The notes below the pieces were generated by a model. That model saw only the letters and a program-made list of their open reading frames with translations. It searched no databases and was not told the DNA's origin. From Onchidella celtica (Eukaryota > Mollusca > Gastropoda > Systellommatophora > Onchidiidae), in the NCBI GenBank assembly GCA_963931925.1, contig OZ007567.1, positions 90,624,998-90,688,997 on the forward strand: a DNA stretch of 64,000 nt. Reading direction: 5' to 3'. Position 1 is the first letter of the stretch; each line of letters starts with the position of its first letter. Made by a program: the position numbers and the translations under genes. This document shows, in pieces, positions 1 to 9,700 of the stretch.

Positions 1-538
1 TTCTCATTTTGGTGAAGCTTCAATCAGTAGAAGTGGTCATTGTCGTGATTTATGAACATTTATTAAGTCTTTGATGAAATAGTGCAGGCAGACCTTAAAT
101 GTGATGATTTTATTAACCTATTGACTGAAAATATTGTTAAATCATGGCAGGCTATATTTTCAAATGTGTTGAATTTATACTGTGAGCACTTTTAATGTCT
201 CCTGTGGGGATGTAATATACTTCACATTTTTATGACATAATTTGATATAGTGTCACTGGTAACTGCATTTTATGTTGCATATACCAGCACACTGAAATTT
301 TGACTGTTTCTCTAAACATAAACAGTTTAAGTTTATGCTACAACCATTTTCACTATGGTCATTCAGACAGAGACATTTTGTTTATTTCTCACCAAAACAA
401 TGTGCTATATAAAGGGCCCTGCTTTATATTTGAATATGATAAATGGATGGGGCAACTCACTCAGGTATTTTTAACTGTTTATTTGATGATGTACAAGAGG
501 GTACACCACTTTTTACTGATATTTTTCATTGTTTTCAG
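1..538. other. Intron or upstream sequence of gene A
   Basis: A/T-rich sequence ending in the polypyrimidine tract and acceptor of the exon at 539. I saw no supportable coding exon, RNA gene or repeat family here. Confidence 0.5.
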
Positions 539-734
539 GACAAGGAGCAATGGACAAAGCTTTGTGAGAGAGTGAGTGAGCAATTGTACATCATTGGTGA
601 TCGCTTTTATCAGCGGCCAGGCTTGCTTCAGGCAGAGGAACTTCCCACACCTACTCTAACAAGTGGAATAGTGCTGAATCTGGAGAGAATGAACACTGTA
701 TCAGATATTATCACTTGTGCCAATAAACTTCGAG
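539..734 (+). CDS. Gene A exon (phase 0 in, phase 1 out)
   Basis: The acceptor TTGTTTTCAG precedes 539 and the donor GTTGGT follows 734. The exon is open throughout and encodes 65 residues plus one base, including FYQRPGLLQAEELPTP and VSDIITCANKLR. Its outgoing phase matches the next exon. The donor is weaker than GTAAGT. Confidence 0.7.
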
Positions 735-3700
735 GTTGGTGATGTGTGCATTTGAGTTTGAGTTTGGGTTTAACCCCTTGCCTGCCGCATAGATCTCCCC
801 TCAAATGCCGGGCACAAAAGGGGATAAAACAAGCAAATCTCCAAAATTACACACCGTAAATCCCACGCTTTCAAAATACAAGCAAACGACACATGTAAGT
901 TGGGGAAGTAACTTAAAACTACTAAAATAGTTGTCTCCTTCTAATGTATACGAACTAGGCCTGGAACATTTCCGGGCACATGGCAGTATAGTGCTATTAG
1001 ACAGCCCAGAACAGTTCCAGGCAAAGCAGGGAAGAGGTTAAGGCTAGACCCACACCGACATCAGACCCGGCGGTCAGACCAGACCCGAAGATTTTTTACC
1101 GGCTGCGCCGCCCACACAGCCACCAGAACCCGATGGTCAGACAAGTTAGGCTGTGCTTAAAAATATGTGTTCCAAGTTGGAGAGAGAAAGAGGGGGGGAG
1201 AGAGAGGAGGGAGGGAGGATGGAGAGAGGGAGGGAAGGAGGGTGGGAGGGACAGAAAGACAGAGACAGAGAGAGTGGAAGAAAGAGAGACAGACAGAGAG
1301 AGAGAGAGAGAGAGATCATTAAAATTTACAGTACATTCATTGTTTGGAGTGTTCTCTGTTGGGGTGGGCCATGTAATAAATTACACACAAGTTGGTTATG
1401 GGAAGGGGGCTGGAAATAGGGATGGGAAGAGGGGGTGTGGCAATGGTATGCAAGGAGAGGGTACAGTGAAACAAACTAGAATGAATAAATCTAGTTCTAG
1501 TTCTAGACCTCTTCATGTACATGTACTTGAATAAAATAATAGATGTGGGACATTGAAATGCTTTTAAGTACACTGTATGTCTCATTTTTATATCATATCT
1601 CCATACAACCAACTAAATTAATCATCATCATCATCATCACTACCACCACCACCACCACTACCACCACCACCACCAACAACAACAACAACGGCGACAATAA
1701 AAAAAAAGGCAAAAATGATATTACTTACCTTCAGATTTTATCTCATTAGCAATAGATTCCCATTGCTTTTGTAAGAAACATGTTAGTCTCTGTTGTGAGA
1801 GAGGAAAAGACCCCTATAGTATAATTATCTCCCCTTTCACCCGACGGTCGGTGTGGAATGAACGCTAAACGGTCTGATTAGGGACGTCGGGTTTTGGTGT
1901 GGGCCGATCGTCGATTTTTATTACCTGTAATTACTATTCAACCGGTGCACATTCTTTTGCACCGAAAGACGGTCTGGTCTGACCGTCGGGTCTGATGTCG
2001 GTGTGGGTCTACTCTAACGGTGCGTCAGCATGATAACGGTCACATTGTGCCTTCCATGGTTTTTTCATTATCTCGCTTTGAGCTAGCTCTCAGCCCTCAG
2101 ATGCCTAGAAGTAAGATCAAATAAAAGTGAAGTTAAAAATCTGATGGGAAAAGGTCCATACTGTAAAGTACGTCTATATGTGTGTCTTCTAAATATGATA
2201 AAAATCTGCTAAATCAACTTGTAGAGTTTAGCCTCTTTGAGAATGACGAGATGGACTGCTGGTCCACTTCAGAAAATAGTTCTTACATGGATCTATATAT
2301 AATGCCTTTTTCAGATGTGCATGAAATCCACACATTCTGTTAAAGTGTGTCTGACAATTAGATTAGTGATATATGCAAGTAGTGAGTCATATCTGACTAA
2401 GCACTTACCTGAATATCTTAGTGGTCTATTTTTAGAATGATGAATTCATGCTAAACCCTCTACCCCCTAAATACGCCGAAACATGCTGATTTAGGACCCG
2501 TATCATATCCCTAAATAGGCCGATTTAACATGCGTCTTTAAAAAAATCTGGCCAGCCGTGTTGTAGTGCCTGGCAATATTTGCCGATACTTCCGCTATAG
2601 TGTAAACAATAAGGTGTGTTTCAGTGAAAACCGGATGTTTTTACGTTGATTTTTAGATTTTTGGTGCTTGTTTGAAGTTAGGTGATTTTTTTAAATCACG
2701 ATTTGAGATGGATGATGTACTCAGGCTGTTCTGAGAAGCAACTGGAATACAATATGATGGAGATTTGTATGGTTTGCAGTCCACAAATTGCAACAATGAT
2801 GGACAAGAAGGGGGAGGAGGAGGGCCAGGAGAGATGGGGAGGGGAAAGAGGAGAAGAAACGGCGAGGAGAGATGGCGAGATAGGAAGAGAGAGAGAGAGA
2901 GAGAGTGTGTGTGTGAGAGAGACAGAGAGAGAAAGAGAAGGGGGAAGCGAGAGTAGAGATGAGGCATTGGGAGGGGAGAAGAAACGAGGAGAGAGAGGGC
3001 GAGTGAGGAAGATAGAGAAAGAGAGAGAGAGAGAAAGAGCTAGAGAGAGAGGGAGAGAGAAAAAGAGGAAGAAAGATGGGAGCATGACTTCCCTTTGATC
3101 CTGATCAAAATTCGGTCACATAAATTGATATCACATAAATTTTGGCGAGCTGACCTACTTGTTTTGTTTCTTATGTCAAACTTTGTCCATTTGTGCGTGT
3201 CCTGTCCAAATTTCATAAAATTCTGATGAATAGTTTTGCCACAATGATTTTTCAAAATAAGTAGGTGTAAAATATACGGAGTTACCCCCCATGTTGTAGG
3301 GAAATGGAATAGAATGGCAGTGAGGTTCTTAGGGGGTAAAGGGTTAATCTCTACCACAATGGTGTTGGGTATGATTTCTCTATGAAGAATGTTGCTTTTA
3401 CAGGAACTTAAAAAAAAAAATTTCTCAATTATAACACAAACCCCCTTTGTTTTTGGTCTTGATCCATACCACCTTATTTTCTATTGTGACCTAATGCGCT
3501 GATCAAAAGAACCGCCACTCTTGCCCCACCTTGCTTTTGGTAACAGCACCACGATCATATAATGGAATTTAATTTTCACAAAAATTTTACGTCTTAAAGC
3601 AACAGCTTTTATGTTGTTTTGTGGTTTTTTTTTGCTAGTATTAGCTTCTTGTTGTTGAAAGTATAGACCTGCGCTGAATAGCATGAATTTGGGTATGAAA

Positions 3701-6700
3701 TTCGTCATCACCTTGATATGAAATGTGCCTTTGTCTACTGTACACTCCACAAAATGCTAATTGCAAAGCAGTCTTTCACATGGCCATTTTTCCTCTTTGG
3801 AAAATAGAAGCCAGATGTTCCCAAAGACTCGCTTTAGACATTACAATCTATTGAAAGGACTTGACATATTCTGTCTCCACTTGTACTCATTCATTTGATT
3901 TCAGTACAAGACTTGGAAATCGTAGACTAAAATTATTGTATAATTCATGTGAAACAAGAAATAGTTATTTGTTCGTTGTTTTTTTGTTTGTGTTTTCATT
4001 TCAATACAAAACTTGGAAATTATAGTTTGATTTTATCGTATAGTTTCCTGAGAAACAAGAAATAGAGTTTTTTCCATTGTTAAGTTTGTCGTGGAGATTA
4101 TGTTAGTTTTTAAAATTCAATGGTACATTAAAAAATCAGCATGCAGCCATAGCTTAGTTTCTAGAGTATGGTAATTGAATACGACATGTGTGGAACAGGT
4201 CATGCCTTAATATTTTTAACTGACATGAGATTCTATTGCATTTAATTCATTCAGTAAAATCTCACACCATCTGTTAATATAATGGAGGGCTATGTTTTGA
4301 GTATGATTTAAAACACAAAGGTGTGAAAAAAATTGGTGTTTTCTTGAGATACAGTGGCTATGTTATGTATTAGTTTTCTAATATTAACCTTTCATGAATG
4401 CATTTTAAAAATTGACTGTCCTTTATCATTTCTTCTTTCAGATGTTAACAATGAAATTGTGATTGCAGCCAACCAAGGAGACACAAGTGATACATTCATT
4501 GTCGATTTAGTGAGTGTTTTTGTTCAGCTCTTGTCTGTCCCATGTATTTAGTGTCAGTTCGACATATTTAACATATTCACAATGCCTATCAAGGTAAAGA
4601 ACCATTCTCTTGGAGGAGTCGTTTTGTCTCCTGCTGGTCCATTTGATTACATTTTATTAATGTGTGGGCACAATTCATCATGCTTTTTTTTTCTTGGTTC
4701 ACAAAAGGCAGCGCTTGTATGGAAAGAGGGAACATGAATTAAATGACTTTCCAGATAACTGTACCCCTAATGTAAAATTACGTCATAATTAACATATTTC
4801 ATGACTGTCATAAATTTGATGTTGAATAGAAACACAAGACATTGATATTGCCCCAAATGCTCTTTTTGCTACTGAAAAACATTCTGTAAAGGGAGAGAGC
4901 ATAAATTTTGAAATACAATATGTGACAGTAATGTCAATATTTACTTCATATTTTGTCCTTATCAAGTAAAAATATCTGCAAAATGCTGCTTCTTTCTTTT
5001 TTGCAGTGATGCAAAATGAAGAACATAAAAATGCCACACAGATTTCATTGAGATAAAACTCTAAGAATTGTATAAACCTCTCTTGATTTTCACAATAATC
5101 TTTCATGGAAATCAAGAGGAAATTAATTCTTCCACATCCACTTACGTGCCATTATGCACAGAGCCTTGGACATTTATATACTGTAAAAAGGGATAACAAA
5201 ATTGTTTTTATGTTGCAGTATCAGTTTGTGCCCCTTTTAAAACACCTGTTTTATTGTGTCCAAGCATAATTAACCCCCCTGGATAAACCTGTGTCTGCTC
5301 TCCTTTTTTCTTCTCTCTCTCTCTCTCCATAATCTCACTGCCTCTCTCCCTCTCCCTTTGCTATTTCACTGGAAAGATGGCACCTAATTAAATGTGTTTC
5401 AAATGAATCTCCAAATGTGCACTAGCATCTTATACACACTGTTCCTGGTGTGTGGGAAAAGCACGCTGAATTGAACACTAATGAAAGGCAGTCAAATACT
5501 AGCGGTTGTGCCCAAAAGAATGTAAGAAAAAATTTTTAAATTAAAAACAAACAGTTAACCAAGGGAAGGGATGAATAGACAGGTTGCTTGCAATGAAATT
5601 CTACCCAAATACGGACTGGTTAAGCAGACCTTTGATGGCTCAGATTTCGTGCATTTTGATTGGGCAGCGCGGGAGATTACCCTGAATGGATGCGAGCAAA
5701 AACCCAGAAATATATAAGACATACAAAAGCCCATTTAATTTAATGTTGTTGAAAGTGAGAGACAATACAACAGACAGCAAAAATAATTCAATTAAGTACC
5801 CGCCAAGAATTGTAAATCTGCTCCAATTGTTCATGCCTTGACGTGGAGGAGTGGCTTGCGTGTCCCAGTGATCCCAGGAGCTAAGCCAGCGGAGGCCTCG
5901 TGCCCCTGATAGCTTTAAGCAAGCTGGACAGGTCATGGGGGAAGGACCAGACAAGATTGAACAGACCGGCCCTCCAGGTTCGGGGGTTGGGCGTAGGGCT
6001 AACAACCCTACCCTGAAATCCTTGTTGGGGTGACCTTACTTGGAGAAACAAAAATCGTTACGGAAACAGCAACATGGAAAAACCAACGTTCTGGATGTGA
6101 TGGACCTTCTGAGTACCTCGCGACTCGTATGAATGCAAGTAGTGAAAGCCGAAAGGAAACTGCTAGCAGGATGAAGGAGGAACTGAACACCGCCAAAACC
6201 AAGACCAGGATTGGATACTGGAATGTTAGAACAATGTATGAATCGGGTAAGTTAGCACAAGTAACATCAGAGATGAGGTGCTACAACCTACACATCCTGG
6301 GTGTAAGTGAGAGCAGATGGACTGGATCTGGAAGGATCAAAACATCCACTGGAGAAACCGTTCTCTACTCTGGAAGAGAGGATGGCCAACATCATGAAGG
6401 AGTAGCCATCATCCTAAAGAAAGGACTGGACAAATGCTTATTGGAGTGGAAATCAGTCAATAGCAGACTGATGAGGATGAGGATGAAAGGACGACACACA
6501 AACATCACTGTCATCCAATGTTATGCACCAACCAACGAAAACGACAACACAGACAAAGACGACTTTTATGAACAACTCCAGGGGGAAATGGACATGACGC
6601 CACGGCATGATCTCATCATTGTCATGGGAGACCTCAATGCTAAGGTAGGTAAAGATGATATAAATTATGAAAGAGTAATGGGAAAACATGGAACTGGAAC

Positions 6701-9700
6701 AAGGAATGACAATGGAGAAAGGCTTGTGGATTTTTGTGCCTTGAACAACTTAGTCATCGAAGGGACCCTTTTCACACACAGAGAAATTCACAAACTCACA
6801 TGGAATTCTCCAAATGGAAGAGACAAGAACCAAATAGACCATTTGATGATCAACGGTATGTGGAGACGATCCCTTCTAGATGTGAAAGTGAAAAGAGGAG
6901 CTGACGTAGCCAGCGACCACCATCTAGTGGCAGCACTTATCAAAATTAAACTGAACAAGACCGGAATCAAGACATCAAAGCAAAGACAACTTAATATTCA
7001 GAAACTGAGAGATGCAAGTGTTAGAAATGCCTTCAACATACAAGTCAAGAACCGATTCCAGGCTCTACGAGAGTCTGATAAGAACAACCCTAAAGAAAGA
7101 GGAATCGATTCAGAGTGGAAAAGAGTAACTACAGTGTACACAGAGAGCAGTGTAGCCTGCCTTGGATTTAATGAGAAAGGGAAAAGCAAGGAGTGGATCC
7201 AACAAAGAACATGGGATGTGATCGAGGAGAGGAAAGTCATGAAAAAGAAACTCCTACAAGTGAAATCGGAAAGGCTGAAAGAGAGGTACCAACATAGCTA
7301 CACAGAGTTAAATAAGAAAGTGAAGAAACTAGTAAAGAAAGATAAACGAGAAGCCATGGAACAGCTAGCGGCAGATGCGGAGGAGGCAGCAGCAAGAGGA
7401 GAACAGGGTAAGCTCCACAAGATCACTAAGCGCATTTGTGGCAAGTACGGTGGAAGACCAAGTGTTCCAATCAAAGACAAGAATGGGAAACTACTGACTA
7501 CAGAACGAGAACAGGATACACGCTGGACAGAGCACTTTCAGGAATTACTAAACCGGCCACCACCTGAAGATAGAATAATAATACAAGATGCTGCTGAAGA
7601 CCTTGACATCAACATAGATCCACCAAAGAAAGAAGAGATAGTGGCAGCAATAAAGAGCCTAAAAAACAGCAAAGCCCCAGGAAAAGACAACTTGACTGCA
7701 GAACTGTTCAAAGCAGATCCGGATCAGTCAGCCACCATCCTTCAGCCACTGTTCACAGCTATCTGGGAAGCAGAAGCAGTACCAAAGAGCTGGAATGAAG
7801 GCAGAATAGTGAAAATACCCAAGAAAGGAGCACTCAGCGATTGCAACAACTGGCGTGGTATCACTCTCCTTTCTATACCCAGCAAAATCCTTGCCAAGAT
7901 CATTGTGCAACGTATGTCAGATGCTGTGGACAAGACACTGAGAAAGGAACAGGCCGGATTCCGAAAGGGGAAAGGATGCATTGACCAGATCTTCACACTC
8001 CGAAACATCATAGAACAGTGTTCAGAATGGCAAAGGCAGCTCTATGTGAACTTCGTTGACTTCGAAAAGGCCTTCGACAGCATCCACAGAGAGAGTATAT
8101 GGCGCATTCTTTGGCACTATGGGATTCCCAGCAAGCTTGTTGAACTCATCAAAAGCTTTTACAAGAACTTCAGTTGCAGTGTCGGAAACAGTGATGCATC
8201 ATTTGAAGTGAAAACTGGTGTACGGCAAGGATGTGTGATGTCAACAATTTTGTTTAACCTCGTAATCGACTGGATTATGCGGAAAACTACAGAGGATGCA
8301 CCAAGAGGCATCAGATGGACACTCTTCGACAACCTAGAGGATTTGGACTTTGCAGATGACCTTGCGCTATTGTCACATAGTCACCAACACATGCAAGATA
8401 AGACGCAGAGACTACATAATTTTGGATGCAAAGTAGGCCTTCGGATTAGCCAGAAGAAGACAGAGATTATGACCCTAAATGTAGACACTCCAGCACCAGT
8501 GCAAGTAGATGACAAGAACCTCACCACGACGGACAAATTTAAATACCTTGGTAGCATTATCAGACCAGAGGTTGGCACAAAGGAGGACATCCAAAGTAGG
8601 CTGGGAAATGCAAGGGCTGTCTTTCAAAGTATGAGCAACATCTGGAAATCGACACAATACGGCATCAACACCAAGATCAGACTGTACCAAAGCTGTGTCC
8701 TATCCACACTCCTGTATGGATCAGAGTGTTGGCGAATGACAGAAGGTGACCTCGCCAAGTTGTCTTCCTTCCACACCACATGTCTTCGTAGGATTCTCCG
8801 CATCTTTTGGCCAAACAAGATTTCTAATCAGGAACTACTAAGGCGATGCAAGCAAGAAGAAATAGCCAACATCATCACGAAGAGACGATGGAGATGGCTT
8901 GGACACGTGCTGCGAAAGGAAGCAAATTCTATAACCAAAACAGCACTTCAGTGGACACCGGAGGGACGGCGCAAGCGAGGCAGACCCAAGGCAACCTGGC
9001 GGAGAACAATCGAGGCAGAGATGAAATCCTTCAATCACTCATGGGGAACTCTCGCAAAGATGGCCCAGGACAGACAGGGCTGGAGATCCTTTGTTGCTGC
9101 CCTAAGCACCAGTGGGTGCAACAGGAAATAGTAGTAGTAGTAAGAATTGTAAATCTCTTTGAAACATAGACCATACATAATAATAATAATAATAATAATA
9201 ATAAATGGCATTTATATAGCGCCTAACCCTGTTTGACAGGCTCTAAGCGCTTTACAGAAACAACATGTCAACCACAGAGCAGAATGGAGCTGCCTGCGAA
9301 GCGCTCAACATACTGCACTGCTTCTTTCTCTCTCTCCGTCTCGCTCACTCTCTCTCTCTATCTCAGAGCAAATTGTAACGCAGCCTGTTAGGCGCAGTTC
9401 ACAACTCACAACAGTTCACAACTCACAGCAGTTCACAACTCACATCAGTTCACACAACACACAACTCAAATAATATTTGAATATTTATTAATAACAATAT
9501 ATATTTAATAATGAATAATAAATTCTGGCGGGGGGGGGGGGGGGGGATGATATGGATAAATTTTAATCTATTAATTTCAATTTTCAATTGAACATAAAAC
9601 TATTGAAATAAAGGACAAATGACCATTTTATTTTAAGACATGTTTGAGATGAAAAGAAAACCTCCAGATAGTGAATTTTTATGAGGGGCTGAAATACAGG

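Larger units (their letters stand above)
1045..2011. mobile_element. Non-autonomous DNA element with 41-bp terminal inverted repeats
   Basis: Positions 1045-1085 and 1971-2011 are inverted copies of each other at 40 of 41 positions, starting TAGACCCACACCGACATCAG. The interior (967 bp in total) has GA-rich microsatellite sequence and ATC/ACC/AAC trinucleotide repeats but no plausible transposase. A second, shorter related block with CCGACGGTCGGTGTGG lies near 1841-1915. The superfamily is unknown; a TA target site is possible because the ends begin with TA. Confidence 0.65.
5805..9156 (+). mobile_element. Full-length APE-type non-LTR retrotransposon with 15-bp target-site duplication
   Basis: The 15-bp sequence AAGAATTGTAAATCT occurs at 5805-5819 and again at 9142-9156 and flanks a 3.3-kb unit. 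The unit has a 309-bp G/C-rich leader, one intact reading frame with endonuclease and reverse transcriptase motifs, and a (TAG)n tail. This is the structure of a complete target-primed insertion in the same orientation as host gene A, inside its intron. The compact single-ORF organisation is like the RTE group, but I cannot settle the clade without a phylogeny. The identical duplications and intact frame point to a young insertion. Confidence 0.9.

Noticed and set aside
1133-1534. Open frames of 88-133 codons on the plus strand
   Set aside because: They run through a GA-rich microsatellite (Arg/Glu/Gly repeats) inside a transposable element.
2653-3098. Overlapping long frames on both strands
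   Set aside because: Polypurine low-complexity sequence gives Ser/Leu frames on one strand and Arg/Glu frames on the other.
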